A stretch of DNA of 64,000 nt from an uncultured Pelagibacteraceae bacterium (GCA_902559635.1 CACEIY010000002.1:1-64000), one strand, 5' to 3'. Shown: positions 26,384-36,601, numbered from the stretch's first letter. The notes: generated by a model not told the origin, from the sequence alone. A program made the numbers and translations.

Positions 26384-27447
26384 TATTCAATTATCCAATC
26401 ATCTCCATATAAATAAGTATATTTTTGATCAAAAGTTATATGTGCGCTGTCACTTGGTATTTCTGCAGAAGCATTAGCTAAAATTTTAATACTTCCGCTA
26501 CTACACTCGGTATCAATTACTTTATGTCTGCCTGTATCACTAACTCTTTTAATTTTTACTTCAATTCCTTCATCAGAAAAATTAATAAATTCTGGCCTAA
26601 TACCTAATTGCGTTTTGCTAAAATTTGTTTTTTTTATACTGGTACTGTTAGGTAATATCTTTCCTTCAAAATTAATTTGACCATTTTCAATTTCACATGG
26701 AAGAATATTCATACCTGGTGAACCAATAAAATGTCCTACAAAAGTATGTTTTGGTTTTTCAAATAATTCTACAGGAGTACCTGTTTGAACAATTTGACCT
26801 TCATGCATAACCACTACTTGGTCTGCAAAAGTTAAGGCTTCAATTTGATCATGGGTAACATAAATCATAGTCCGATTAATTTTTTGGTGTAATTCTTTTA
26901 ACTTTGACCTTAAAACCCATTTTAAATGAGGGTCAATAACCGTTAGAGGTTCATCAAACATTATTACATTTACATCTGATCTCACTAATCCTCTTCCTAA
27001 AGAAATTTTTTGTTTTCCATCCGCTGTTAACCCAGCAGCTTTATTATTCAGAGTTGATGTCAGTTCTAACATTTCTCCAATTTCTTTTACTTTTGAGTCA
27101 ATTTCTGTTTTAGAAAGACCTCTATTTTTAAGTGGAAAAGCTAAATTTTCATAAACAGTCATTGTGTCGTATATAACTGGAAATTGAAATATCTGAGCAA
27201 TATCTCTCTCAACTGGGTTTAAAGCCGTTATATCTTTATCATCAAATAAAACTTTACCTTTAGTTGGTTTTAATAAACCTGAAATAATATTTAATAATGT
27301 TGTCTTTCCACAACCAGAAGGGCCTAATAATGCGTAAGCTCCCCCATCTTTCCAATCAATATCAACTCCTCTTAATGCCCAATCTGCATCGTTACTTTGT
27401 TTTGTTAAATAGCTATGACTTAAATCTTTTAAGGTAATTTTAGCCAT
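26383..27447 (-). CDS. glpT: Glycerol ABC transporter ATP-binding protein GlpT
   Basis: A 354-residue CUT1-type ATPase: Walker A GPSGCGKTT (about 40-48), Walker B VIMFDEPLTVID, H-loop YVTHDQIEAL, and a C-terminal TOBE-like domain. The signature motif, normally LSGGQ, is degenerate (LTADGKQKISLGRG), as I recall for this subunit in other GlpST pairs, so only one composite ATP site may be fully active. It overlaps glpS by eight bases. Confidence 0.9.
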   Translation of the reverse strand: MAKITLKDLSHSYLTKQSNDADWALRGVDIDWKDGGAYALLGPSGCGKTTLLNIISGLLKPTKGKVLFDDKDITALNPVERDIAQIFQFPVIYDTMTVYENLAFPLKNRGLSKTEIDSKVKEIGEMLELTSTLNNKAAGLTADGKQKISLGRGLVRSDVNVIMFDEPLTVIDPHLKWVLRSKLKELHQKINRTMIYVTHDQIEALTFADQVVVMHEGQIVQTGTPVELFEKPKHTFVGHFIGSPGMNILPCEIENGQINFEGKILPNSTSIKKTNFSKTQLGIRPEFINFSDEGIEVKIKRVSDTGRHKVIDTECSSGSIKILANASAEIPSDSAHITFDQKYTYLYGDDWIIE

Positions 27448-28504
27448 TGGTTACCAATCTGTTATTCGTATCAAAATATAAAAATTCATCTACATTCATA
27501 AATAATTTTGTATTCTCACCAATATTTTTTTGTTGAATACCGTTTGATAACGAAACCCAGTTAAGTTTTCCGTTAGTAAAATGAATTAAACTTTCTGACC
27601 CACTTAATTCAGAAATCAAAACTTTTCCATTAATTTCAACTGAATTATCTCCTTCTTTGTATGTGGTTATGTTGTGTGGTCTTATACCTATTTTATAGTT
27701 TCCATCTTTGATTTTTATGTTTGATTTCCATTGGACGTTGTTATCTTTTATTTTGAATATTTCTCCACTTTTACTTATTTCAGCTATGTTCATTGGAGGG
27801 TCGCTAAATACTTTAGCTGAAATCAAATTTTCAGGTTTATTGTAAACATTTAAAGTTTTTCCATACTGAATAACATTTCCTTCTAATAATGTTGCAGTGT
27901 TTCCACCTATCATTAATGCATCCAAGGGTTCTGTTGTTGCATATACAACAATACAATCTCTATCTTCAAAAAGTTTAGGTAACTCTTCTCTTAGCTCTTC
28001 ACGAAGTTTAAAATCTAAATTAGCTAATGGTTCATCTAGTAATATTAAATCTGAATCTTTTACTAATGCTCTAGCTAAAGCAGTTCTCTGCTGCTGTCCT
28101 CCAGATAATTCATCTGGTTTTTTATTTAACATAGCTGATAATTTTAAGAGTTCGGCTACTTTACCTACTCTTGCTTTAATTTCATCTGGTTTCACACCAG
28201 TGATTTTTAATGGTGAAGCAATATTTTCAAAAACTGTAAAATTAGGATAATTGATAAATTGTTGGTAAACCATAGAGCAATTTCTTTTTTGAACTTCTTT
28301 GCCAGTAACATTTTCACCATTAAACCAAATTTCACCTGATGTAGGTTTGTCTAGACCAGCCATAATTTGCATAAGAGTTGTTTTACCCGCAAGAGTGGAA
28401 CCTAATAGAATATTAATAGTGTTTTTTTCTAATTTTAGATTAGTTGAATATATATGAGTTTCTAGTCCTACTTTTTTTTCAACATTTTTTAATTCTAAAC
28501 TCAT
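27440..28504 (-). CDS. glpS: Glycerol ABC transporter ATP-binding protein GlpS
   Basis: A 354-residue ATPase when started at ATG 28504 (MSLELKNVEKK); the longer track start at 28543 reaches into the preceding terminator and is unlikely. It has Walker A GSTLAGKTTL, a canonical LSGGQQQRTALARAL signature, Walker B LILLDEPLANLD and a C-terminal TOBE region. It pairs with GlpT, whose signature is degenerate. A strong hairpin lies between it and glpV, so the ATPase and permeases are probably made at lower level than the binding protein. Confidence 0.9.
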   Translation of the reverse strand: MSLELKNVEKKVGLETHIYSTNLKLEKNTINILLGSTLAGKTTLMQIMAGLDKPTSGEIWFNGENVTGKEVQKRNCSMVYQQFINYPNFTVFENIASPLKITGVKPDEIKARVGKVAELLKLSAMLNKKPDELSGGQQQRTALARALVKDSDLILLDEPLANLDFKLREELREELPKLFEDRDCIVVYATTEPLDALMIGGNTATLLEGNVIQYGKTLNVYNKPENLISAKVFSDPPMNIAEISKSGEIFKIKDNNVQWKSNIKIKDGNYKIGIRPHNITTYKEGDNSVEINGKVLISELSGSESLIHFTNGKLNWVSLSNGIQQKNIGENTKLFMNVDEFLYFDTNNRLVTNG

Positions 28505-28531
28505 ATTTATTATTTGTAATTTAGCTTTAAA

Positions 28532-28558
28532 AAAAAGGGGCAATAAATGCCCCTTTTT
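28532..28558 (-). terminator. Terminator/attenuator between glpV and glpSTPQU
   Basis: Perfect 11-base-pair stem AAAAAGGGGCA/TGCCCCTTTTT with a five-base loop, 20 bases after the glpV stop and 28 before glpS. It has the form of an intrinsic terminator on either strand and probably lets only partial read-through into the transporter core genes. Confidence 0.88.
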
Positions 28559-28578
28559 AAATTTAGATTAACCTATGG

Positions 28579-30297
28579 TTATTTCCAAGCGTCTTTGTAT
28601 GCTATGGTTTTACCTTGAGGTTTCTCGTTAACTTTAGCTTTTGGCGAACCAGCTTTATTTAACCAAAAAGAAGCTTCTTTTGGTTCATTAAGTCTTGGTC
28701 CACATCCACCGTACGCGTTACTAGCTTTATCAGCAGCTTCCATACGAGACATAACTAAGTCCATCTCATCTGCAAGACGATCCATAGTTTCTTGTGGTGT
28801 AAATGTACCAGAGTTAACTTCTCCGATATGCTGCCACCATAATTGTGCTAGCTTCGGATAATCTGGAACGTTGATACCTGTTGGAGACCATACATTTCTG
28901 TTGTCTGATCTATAGAACTCAATAAGTCCACCTAATTCAGGTGCTCTCTTAGTAAAGTGTTTGTGGTTAACAGTACTTTTTCTTACGAAAGTTAAACCAA
29001 CATCAGCTTTTTTAAGAGATACAGTTTTTGAAACTGCAAATTGAGCGTACAACCATGCAGCTTTTCTTCTCTCAACATCAGTAGACTTAAACAAAGTCCA
29101 TGATCCAACGTCTTGATATCCAAGCTTCATACCTTCTTCCCAATAAGGTCCTTTAGGTGATGGGCCCATTCTCCATAAAGGCATACCGTTTGCATCAACT
29201 ACTTTATTATTAGGATCTTTTCCTACTAAAGAAGCTGTGAAAGCTGTGTACCAGAAAATTTGCTGAGCAACATTTCCTGAAGAAAGAGATGGTAAAGACT
29301 GATAAAAGTCCATAGCTGCTGCTCCCGGAGGCGCATAAGCTCTTAACCATTCATCCCATTTTCTAATTGCGTATACTGCAGCAGGGCCATTAGTAGCTCC
29401 ACCTCTTGATACGTTAGCACCAACTGGGTTACAAGAACCTGGCTCCATTCTAATTCCCCATTCGTCTACAGGTACTCCATTAGGTAGACCTTTACTTCCT
29501 GCACCAGCCATTGATAACCATGCATCAGTCATTCTCCAACCTAAGTCAGGAGCTCTTTTACCGTAGTCCATATGACCATAAATATTAACACCATCTATCG
29601 TCTTCACATCTTCTGAAAAGAATTTAGCGATGTCTTCATAAGCAGACCAGTTTAATGGTACACCTAAATCATAACCATATTTAGCTTTAAATTGTTTTTT
29701 AATTTCAGGTCTATCAAACCAGTCTTTTCTGAACCAATAAAGGTTAGCAAATTGTTGGTCTGGTAGTTGGTAAAGATTTCCATCTGGACCTGTAGTAAAT
29801 TGAAGCCCTATGAAATCATCTAAATCCAAATATGGATTAGTAACAGCTTTACCTTCGCCTTTCATCCATTCAGTTAAATTAACAGCCTGTTGCATACGCG
29901 CGTGCGTACCAATTAAGTCTGAGTCATTAACATATGCATCGTAAATACTTACGTTAGTTTGCATTTGTGTTTGAACAGCCATTACTACATCACCTTCTCC
30001 TATGATTTGGTGTTGTACTTTGATGCCCGTTATTTCTTCAAACGCTTTTGTAAGAGTCTTAGACTCATACACGTGAGTGGGTATCCCTTCAGATACTACT
30101 TTTAAAGTCATTCCTTTGAATGGCTTAGCAGCATCTTGAAACCACTTAAGCTCTTTCTCTCTATCTTTAGCAGATAAAACAGAAAGACTAAACTCGCCGT
30201 CAGACCATTTCTTAATTGCATTGGCAGATGCATTAGAAATAGTTACGATTGAAAAAGTAATAGCAACAGCAAGAACAGTTTTTAATGTCTTAATCAT
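28579..30297 (-). CDS. glpV: Glycerol ABC transporter substrate-binding protein GlpV
   Basis: A 572-residue periplasmic binding protein with a signal peptide (MIKTLKTVLAVAITFSIVTISNASA). It is longer than sugar-binding proteins, as expected for GlpV. Landmarks are HQIIGEGDVVMAVQTQMQT, LPDQQFANLYWFRKDWF and a tryptophan-rich central part. It has a strong GGGGG Shine-Dalgarno region and a separate 119-base upstream gap, suggesting its own promoter and high expression, followed by the attenuating hairpin. Confidence 0.92.
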   Translation of the reverse strand: MIKTLKTVLAVAITFSIVTISNASANAIKKWSDGEFSLSVLSAKDREKELKWFQDAAKPFKGMTLKVVSEGIPTHVYESKTLTKAFEEITGIKVQHQIIGEGDVVMAVQTQMQTNVSIYDAYVNDSDLIGTHARMQQAVNLTEWMKGEGKAVTNPYLDLDDFIGLQFTTGPDGNLYQLPDQQFANLYWFRKDWFDRPEIKKQFKAKYGYDLGVPLNWSAYEDIAKFFSEDVKTIDGVNIYGHMDYGKRAPDLGWRMTDAWLSMAGAGSKGLPNGVPVDEWGIRMEPGSCNPVGANVSRGGATNGPAAVYAIRKWDEWLRAYAPPGAAAMDFYQSLPSLSSGNVAQQIFWYTAFTASLVGKDPNNKVVDANGMPLWRMGPSPKGPYWEEGMKLGYQDVGSWTLFKSTDVERRKAAWLYAQFAVSKTVSLKKADVGLTFVRKSTVNHKHFTKRAPELGGLIEFYRSDNRNVWSPTGINVPDYPKLAQLWWQHIGEVNSGTFTPQETMDRLADEMDLVMSRMEAADKASNAYGGCGPRLNEPKEASFWLNKAGSPKAKVNEKPQGKTIAYKDAWK

Positions 30298-30416
30298 TAT
30301 TATTTCCCCCGTTTATGTTATTATTTATTCTTAGATGAATAAGTAAACTAGATCGAAGAGTGTATGTCAAAAAAAAATTCAATTTATACGACAGTTTTCA
30401 ATTTCTAATTGAATAA

Positions 30417-31895
30417 TTATGATAGTGTTTTTTTAATGGCTTTATCCCAGCCTTTAATAAGATTTTTTCTATTAGATGATTTCATTCTAGGATGAAAAGT
30501 TCTATCGACTTGCCAATTGTTAGAAATATCTTTTAAAGATTTATAAACTCCTATTTGAAGTCCTGCCATAAAAGCTGCACCTAAAGCTGTTGTTTCATCT
30601 ACTTTCGGTCTCAACACTTTTACATCAACTACGTCAGCTAAAAATTGTGAAAACCAGTTATTCTTAACCATTCCTCCATCTACTTTTATTATTCTTGGTC
30701 TTAAACCATCATTTTTCATCGCTTCAAATAGATCATGAGTTTGATATGCAACAGACTCTACTGTAGCTCTTACAATTTCTTTTGGTCCCGTGTCTCTGGT
30801 TAAACCTGACAGTACTCCTCTTGCATTAACTGCCCAATAAGGAGCACCAAGTCCTGTGAAGGCTGGAACTAAATAAATTCCATTATTTGACTTCAAAGAT
30901 TTTATTATTTTTTCGGTATCAGAAGCTTTTTTTATAAATTTTATTTTGTCTCGTAACCATTGCACGCCAGCACCAGCTATAAAAATAGATCCCTCTAATG
31001 CATAAGTTGTTTTTCCATTAATTCTATAACCAATTGTAGTTAATAATCTATTTTTAGAATAAACTTTTTTACTACCTGTGTTTAGCAGAACAAAAGCACC
31101 TGTGCCGTAAGTACTTTTAAGAGATCCTTGTTCAAAACAACATTGTCCTATAGTTGCTGATTGTTGATCTCCCACCATTCCTGTAATTGGATAAGATGTG
31201 CCAGTAAGACTCGGGTCTGTGTGACCGAAATCAGCCGAACAATCTTTAACTGTGGGCAATATTTCTCTAGGTATTTTTAATATTTTTAATATTTGACTAT
31301 CCCATTCATTTGTAGAAATATTAAATAACATAGTTCTACTAGCATTCGTTGCATCAGTTGCATGGTCAGCTCCATTAGTTAATTTCCATAAAAGAAAACA
31401 ATCTACCGTTCCAAATAATAATCTTTTCTTTTTGATCAATTCTTTTGCTTTAGGCACATTGTCTATTATCCATTTAATTTTTGTTGCTGAAAAGTATGCA
31501 TCAATTAACAATCCAGTTTTATTGTAAATAATAGTTTCTTTTTTTTGTCTAATTAACTTTTTACAATATTCAGATGATCTTCTATCTTGCCAAACTATAG
31601 CATTGTAAACAGGTTTGCCTGTTGTTTTGTCCCATAATATTGTCGTTTCTCTCTGATTTGTAATCCCTATTGTTAAAATCTTTCCTTTTAATTTTTTACT
31701 TTTTTTAATTACATCTCGTAAGACTTTTAGTGTAGTCTTCCATATTTCATCTGGATTATGCTCAACCCATCCATCTTTTGGAAAATGCTGAGTAAATTCT
31801 ATTTGTGATACATAAACTGACTGACCTTTTAAATTGAATAAGATAGCTCTACTTGAAGTGGTACCTTGATCGATAGAGATAATAAATTTTTTCAT
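30417..31895 (-). CDS. glpK: Glycerol kinase
   Basis: A 492-residue FGGY kinase. It starts ISIDQGTTSSRAILFN, has GITNQRETTILWDKTTGKPVYNAIVWQDRR, and a late ALGAAFMAGLQ ATP-binding region. It phosphorylates glycerol to glycerol-3-phosphate, trapping it after GlpVSTPQ import, for the GpsA-like dehydrogenase. It lies 119 bases upstream of glpV on the same strand and divergent from tmm with an 81-base promoter gap. Confidence 0.97.
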   Translation of the reverse strand: MKKFIISIDQGTTSSRAILFNLKGQSVYVSQIEFTQHFPKDGWVEHNPDEIWKTTLKVLRDVIKKSKKLKGKILTIGITNQRETTILWDKTTGKPVYNAIVWQDRRSSEYCKKLIRQKKETIIYNKTGLLIDAYFSATKIKWIIDNVPKAKELIKKKRLLFGTVDCFLLWKLTNGADHATDATNASRTMLFNISTNEWDSQILKILKIPREILPTVKDCSADFGHTDPSLTGTSYPITGMVGDQQSATIGQCCFEQGSLKSTYGTGAFVLLNTGSKKVYSKNRLLTTIGYRINGKTTYALEGSIFIAGAGVQWLRDKIKFIKKASDTEKIIKSLKSNNGIYLVPAFTGLGAPYWAVNARGVLSGLTRDTGPKEIVRATVESVAYQTHDLFEAMKNDGLRPRIIKVDGGMVKNNWFSQFLADVVDVKVLRPKVDETTALGAAFMAGLQIGVYKSLKDISNNWQVDRTFHPRMKSSNRKNLIKGWDKAIKKTLS

Positions 31896-31976
31896 TTAAT
31901 TGTATAATTTATTTTAATTTTTTGAATTTTGTTAGTAAAGTATATTTAAAAATTTTAATAGGATAGGCAAATCTAA

Positions 31977-33317
31977 ATGAAAAAAGTAGCTATTATTGGA
32001 GCTGGACCATGTGGTTTATCGATTTTGAGAGCTTTTGAACAAGCTGAAAAAAAAGGTGAAAAAATCCCAGAAATTATTTGTTTTGAAAAACAAGAAAATT
32101 GGGGAGGTTTGTGGAATTATAGTTGGAGAACAGGATCTGATCAATATGGAGATCCAATTCACAACAGTATGTATAGATATCTTTGGTCTAATGGACCTAA
32201 AGAATGTTTAGAATTTGCAGACTATTCTTTTGATGAACATTTTGGAAAACCTATTCCATCATTTCCTCCAAGAGAAGTTCTTTACGACTATATAATTGGA
32301 AGAGTAAGCAAAGGAAATCTAAAAAGCAAAATTAAGTTTAATACAAGAGTAACTAATACAATTTTTAAAAATGACAAATTTGAAGTTAGCTATCAAGATA
32401 AAGCTAATAACAAAATATTAACTGAAAATTTTGATTATGTAGTGGTATCTACAGGTCATTTTTCAGTTCCTTTTATTCCTGAATATGAGGGAATGAATTC
32501 TTTCCCTGGGAGAATAATGCACTCTCATGATTTTAGAGATGCAGAGGAGTTTAGAGATAAAAATATAGTTGTACTTGGAAGCAGCTATTCTGCAGAGGAT
32601 ATCGCTTTACAATGTAATAAATACGGCGCTAAAAGTGTAACTATAGGATACAGACATAATCCAATGGGATTTAAATGGCCCAAAGGAATGAAGGAGGTTC
32701 ATTATCTTGATAAACTAGAAGGAAAAAATGCTATTTTTAAAGATGGAACAAAACAAGAAACAGATGTTTTAATTTTATGTACTGGATATCTTCATCATTT
32801 TCCATTTTTAGATGAAAGTTTAAAATTAAAAACTCATAATAGATTGTATCCCCCTAAATTATACAAAGGGGTTATTTGGCAAGACAACAATAAGTTGTTA
32901 TTTCTTGGAATGCAGGATCAGTTTCACACTTTTAATATGTTTGACTGCCAAGCTTGGTATGCAAGGGATGTTATTATGGATAAAATTAAAATGCCAAGCG
33001 ACAATGAAATAGAGAATGATATTAATAAATGGGTAGCTATAGAGGAGAAATTAGAAAATCCTGATCAAATGATAGATTTTCAAACAGAGTATACCAAAGA
33101 ACTTCATGAATTATCAGACTATCCAAAAATTGACTTTGAATTAATTAGAAAACATTTTAAAGAATGGGAGCATCATAAAGTAGAGGATATACTGACATAC
33201 AGAAATAAATCATTCTCATCTCCTGTTACTGGATCTGTTGCTCCTATTCACCATACTCCTTGGGCATCAGCAATGGATGACTCGGCAAAAACTTTTTTAG
33301 ACCAGTCTAAAAAATAA
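31977..33317 (+). CDS. tmm: Trimethylamine monooxygenase
   Basis: A 446-residue flavin-containing monooxygenase. FAD motif GAGPCGLSILRAF (8-20); the FMO fingerprint FPGRIMHSHDF (about 177-187); NADPH motif LGSSYSAED (about 198-206). The FENWGGLWNYSW-like region after the FAD site and the overall sequence match bacterial Tmm, which oxidises trimethylamine to TMAO using NADPH and O2. It is transcribed toward tmoW and ends at a long AT palindrome. The TMAO importer and Tdm nearby support the assignment. Confidence 0.95.
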   Translation: MKKVAIIGAGPCGLSILRAFEQAEKKGEKIPEIICFEKQENWGGLWNYSWRTGSDQYGDPIHNSMYRYLWSNGPKECLEFADYSFDEHFGKPIPSFPPREVLYDYIIGRVSKGNLKSKIKFNTRVTNTIFKNDKFEVSYQDKANNKILTENFDYVVVSTGHFSVPFIPEYEGMNSFPGRIMHSHDFRDAEEFRDKNIVVLGSSYSAEDIALQCNKYGAKSVTIGYRHNPMGFKWPKGMKEVHYLDKLEGKNAIFKDGTKQETDVLILCTGYLHHFPFLDESLKLKTHNRLYPPKLYKGVIWQDNNKLLFLGMQDQFHTFNMFDCQAWYARDVIMDKIKMPSDNEIENDINKWVAIEEKLENPDQMIDFQTEYTKELHELSDYPKIDFELIRKHFKEWEHHKVEDILTYRNKSFSSPVTGSVAPIHHTPWASAMDDSAKTFLDQSKK

Positions 33318-33341
33318 TTTATAAAATATTTTATAAATTAT
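33314..33341. terminator. 28-base perfect palindrome between convergent tmm and tmoW
   Basis: A perfect A/T-only palindrome centred on AAAATATTTT. It begins inside the tmm stop region and ends six bases before the tmoW stop. Its symmetry suits a bidirectional terminator for the two converging transcripts. Confidence 0.65.
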
Positions 33342-33347
33342 AAAAAC

Positions 33348-35501
33348 TTAATCTATACCAAGATGTTTTTTTCTTTTTTCTACCCAAGTTCGAATTAAAT
33401 TATCAAATATCAAACCTATGAAAGCAACACAGATCCCCAAGGTTAATCCAATACCTGCTCCATTCTTATCTGATAAAGCTTTAAGAATATATTGACCTAA
33501 ATCCTCTGTTCCAATAAATGCACCAATTATAACCATAAATAATGCAAATACGATTGTTTGATTTAAGCCAAGCATCATATGTGGAAAAGCTAAAGGGAAT
33601 TCTATTTTTGTTAACCTTTGAAATTTATTAACACCAGACATTGTAGCAGCATCATGCAAGGCTGCTGGTACACTTCGCAGTCCCTCAATTGTATATCTTG
33701 TTGCTGGAATTGTTGCATAAACAATAACTGCTATTAATACAGATGTATCTGTAATTCCAAATAACATCATTACTGGAATTAAATAAACAAAAGATGGGAA
33801 AGTTTGAAAGATATCACAAACACCTAACATAAAATTAGTTGTATGTTTGTTCTGAAAACATAAAGTTCCTACCGTAAATCCAATTATACAAGAAACAATA
33901 ACGCCAAAAGTTGCCATATACGTTGTAACCAATGCTCTATCCCACCATGGGCTTAAAGCTATAAACAATGTTAATCCACAAACAACTAAAGCGGAACGAA
34001 TCCCACCAATTAAATATCCAGCTCCTACAACTAATACTAATGTAGCTACAGCTGGCATTCTTAAATATAAAGCTCGCATTGGTTGAAGCACTTCCACAAT
34101 TAACCAAGTATTAAATGCTTTGATGTAAACAAAAAAAGTATCAAAAATCCAATCAACTCCTTTATTCCAAAAATCAGCGGTTGAGATCCCTTTGTTATGT
34201 GGAACTTCAAATAGATAATTAAATCCCTCTTTAAAATAAAAAGATCCAAAATAGGCAAGGACAATTCCTATTAGTAAAGCTACGCCAAAAAAAATTGCAT
34301 TTTTATTACGTTCAAAAAATGTCAAATTACCAAAATAATCAACTTGTTTATTCGCCCAAGCTAAAGACATCTTATCTAATAAAATAGCAATTAAACTTAT
34401 GCAAAGACCTGCTTCTAAAGCCAATCCAATATTAAGCTGATTCAAAGCCAATAATAAATTAAATCCTAAACCTTTAGCACCAATAAAAGCTGAAATAACA
34501 GCCATAGAAAAACACACCATTATGACCTGGTTTACTCCAATTAATATGTCTCTTCTTGCGGTTGGAATTAATACTTTAAACATTAGTTGAAAATTATTAC
34601 ACCCACTCATTCTACCAGCTTCAATAACTTCTGGTGGGACTGCTCTTAAACCTAACAAGGTCAATAATATCATTGGTGGAACAGCAACGATCATAGTTAT
34701 AATTACTGCTGCATGATCACCAACTCCAAAAAGAACAAGCGCAGGAACTAACACTGCATATTGTGGCATTGTCTGCATAACTAATAGTATTGGATATAAA
34801 GCTTTCTCAACTCGTTTACTTTTAAATGCTGCAATTCCTAAAGCTAGACCAAAAATAAAAGATAGTGGAGCTGCGACTAATATAAAAGAAAGAGTTTGCA
34901 TTGAAGGTTTCCACTGACCAAATATAGAAATATAAACCATAACTAAACCCGCAAATATAGCTAAACCCTTACCGCTTAGTTTGTATGCTAATATTGCTGA
35001 ACCCGCAGCAACGACTGTCCATGGTAGACCTGGCATTTTTGCCCATGAATTTGAACCTACCCAATCCCAGCTAGTAAAAGCTACAATAGTTTTAAGACCT
35101 CCAAGTAAAATTTCCCTAATCAATTCAATTAAAAATGTCATAATTGAAGTTATTTCTCTTGTTATCTGAAGGATTAATGGTCGAGTTTTGTAAGTTTGAG
35201 TATCACTATTCCAAAATTCCATAGGCAACCATTCATTCATTAAGAAAAACAATGAATCATTTATCCAAATAGGCAACCACCCAAGGAGAGGGGGGAGTCT
35301 CCAAAACACATCAAAAGCATAATATCTTACTTCTTTACCAAGAAAGATATAAAAGCTTTGATTAGGATCTTTAACAAACTCCGCTTGACCTCTTATAAAT
35401 TTGTATGTTTCAGGAACTTCGATGGCAAAACATAAAGCAAAAAAAACTACTAACAAAAATAACCATTGAAATGCTTTTGGATATTTTTTTATAAAATCCA
35501 T
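33348..35501 (-). CDS. tmoW: TMAO ABC transporter permease TmoW (two fused permease domains)
   Basis: A 717-residue permease with two ProW-type domains in one chain. The first EAA loop is VPPEVIEAGRMSGCNNFQLMFKVLIP (about 290-315) and the second VPAALHDAATMSGVNKFQRLTKIEFP (about 620-645). The duplicated architecture is that of TmoW in the TMAO importer TmoXWV. It starts three bases after tmoV. Helices are numerous; the amphipathic N-terminal RGQAEFVKDPNQS segment precedes the first domain. Confidence 0.93.
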   Translation of the reverse strand: MDFIKKYPKAFQWLFLLVVFFALCFAIEVPETYKFIRGQAEFVKDPNQSFYIFLGKEVRYYAFDVFWRLPPLLGWLPIWINDSLFFLMNEWLPMEFWNSDTQTYKTRPLILQITREITSIMTFLIELIREILLGGLKTIVAFTSWDWVGSNSWAKMPGLPWTVVAAGSAILAYKLSGKGLAIFAGLVMVYISIFGQWKPSMQTLSFILVAAPLSFIFGLALGIAAFKSKRVEKALYPILLVMQTMPQYAVLVPALVLFGVGDHAAVIITMIVAVPPMILLTLLGLRAVPPEVIEAGRMSGCNNFQLMFKVLIPTARRDILIGVNQVIMVCFSMAVISAFIGAKGLGFNLLLALNQLNIGLALEAGLCISLIAILLDKMSLAWANKQVDYFGNLTFFERNKNAIFFGVALLIGIVLAYFGSFYFKEGFNYLFEVPHNKGISTADFWNKGVDWIFDTFFVYIKAFNTWLIVEVLQPMRALYLRMPAVATLVLVVGAGYLIGGIRSALVVCGLTLFIALSPWWDRALVTTYMATFGVIVSCIIGFTVGTLCFQNKHTTNFMLGVCDIFQTFPSFVYLIPVMMLFGITDTSVLIAVIVYATIPATRYTIEGLRSVPAALHDAATMSGVNKFQRLTKIEFPLAFPHMMLGLNQTIVFALFMVIIGAFIGTEDLGQYILKALSDKNGAGIGLTLGICVAFIGLIFDNLIRTWVEKRKKHLGID

Positions 35502-35504
35502 AAT

Positions 35505-36536
35505 TTAATTATTATTTTTTCTCCCTCCAAAAACTGTATTAATTATTTTTGTTGGGTTAATAGAGCCTACTATCTTATTTTTGCTATCTATGACAGAAAC
35601 AGATTTTTCTTGAGTAAGAATTTTTTCAGCTACATTTTCAATTATTTCGTCTTTTGAAACTTTAAAATCACTTAAATTATTGGTAACAGATGTGTCCATT
35701 ACATCTTCTATTAATAAAACTTTTTCCCTAGGTACCTCTTCAGTAAATTTTCTCACATATTCAGTTGCTGGATTTAAAACAATATTAGCTGGAGTATCTA
35801 ACTGTTCAATTGTACCATCCTTCATAATTGCAATACGATCTGCAAGTTTTAGAGCCTCATCAAAATCATGTGTTATAAACATAATTGTTTTCTGGAGTTT
35901 ATCTTGAAGTCTTAAAAACTCATCTTGCATTTCTTTTCTAATCAATGGGTCTAAAGCAGAAAAAGGTTCATCCAGAAACCATATATCTGGTTCAACAGCT
36001 AATGATCTTGCAATTCCAACTCTTTGTTGTTGTCCTCCAGACAGTTCTCTAGGAAAATAATTTTCTCTACCATCAAGTCCGACTAATTTAACCATATCCA
36101 TCGCTTTAGTAATACTATCTTCAATTTCTATTCCTTTGATTTGAAGTGGAAAAGCTATATTTTCAACAACAGTTTTATGTGGTAACAAAGCAAAACTTTG
36201 AAAAACCATTCCCATTTTATTTCTTCTAAGATCGATAAGTTCTTTATTATTTAATTTTAATAAATCTTGACCTTCTATAAAAATTTTTCCACCCGTAGCA
36301 TCCGTTAGTCTTGAAATACATCTTAAAAGTGTAGATTTTCCAGAACCAGATAAACCCATCACAACCAACATTTCACCTTTTGAAACTTCAAAAGAAGCAT
36401 TGTTTACACCTACAATACATCCATTTTCTTGAAAAGTTTTAGCATCAACTTTGCCATTAGATTCTTGGAGCATTTTTTCAGCATTAGCTCCAAATATTTT
36501 AAAAACATTTTGACATTTTATTACTGCATTAGACAT
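35505..36536 (-). CDS. tmoV: TMAO ABC transporter ATP-binding protein TmoV
   Basis: A 343-residue ProV-type ATPase. Walker A GLSGSGKST (about 61-69), LSGGQQQRVGIARSLA signature, Walker B IWFLDEPFSALDP, then a C-terminal CBS-like segment ending VVGSINPTKI-type sequence. ProV-like proteins use CBS modules for osmotic sensing; here only a short one is seen. It powers TmoW and is separated from tmoX by three unrelated small genes. Confidence 0.93.
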   Translation of the reverse strand: MSNAVIKCQNVFKIFGANAEKMLQESNGKVDAKTFQENGCIVGVNNASFEVSKGEMLVVMGLSGSGKSTLLRCISRLTDATGGKIFIEGQDLLKLNNKELIDLRRNKMGMVFQSFALLPHKTVVENIAFPLQIKGIEIEDSITKAMDMVKLVGLDGRENYFPRELSGGQQQRVGIARSLAVEPDIWFLDEPFSALDPLIRKEMQDEFLRLQDKLQKTIMFITHDFDEALKLADRIAIMKDGTIEQLDTPANIVLNPATEYVRKFTEEVPREKVLLIEDVMDTSVTNNLSDFKVSKDEIIENVAEKILTQEKSVSVIDSKNKIVGSINPTKIINTVFGGRKNNN

Positions 36537-36601
36537 AAATATTTAATTAAGTTATATGATATTAAGATAGAATTAAATCCATATTATTGTTGTTTTTCTC
36601 C

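Noticed and set aside
28505-28543. Longer GlpS start at 28543
   Set aside because: The extra 13 residues are encoded inside the upstream terminator hairpin region; ATG 28504 gives the family-typical start.
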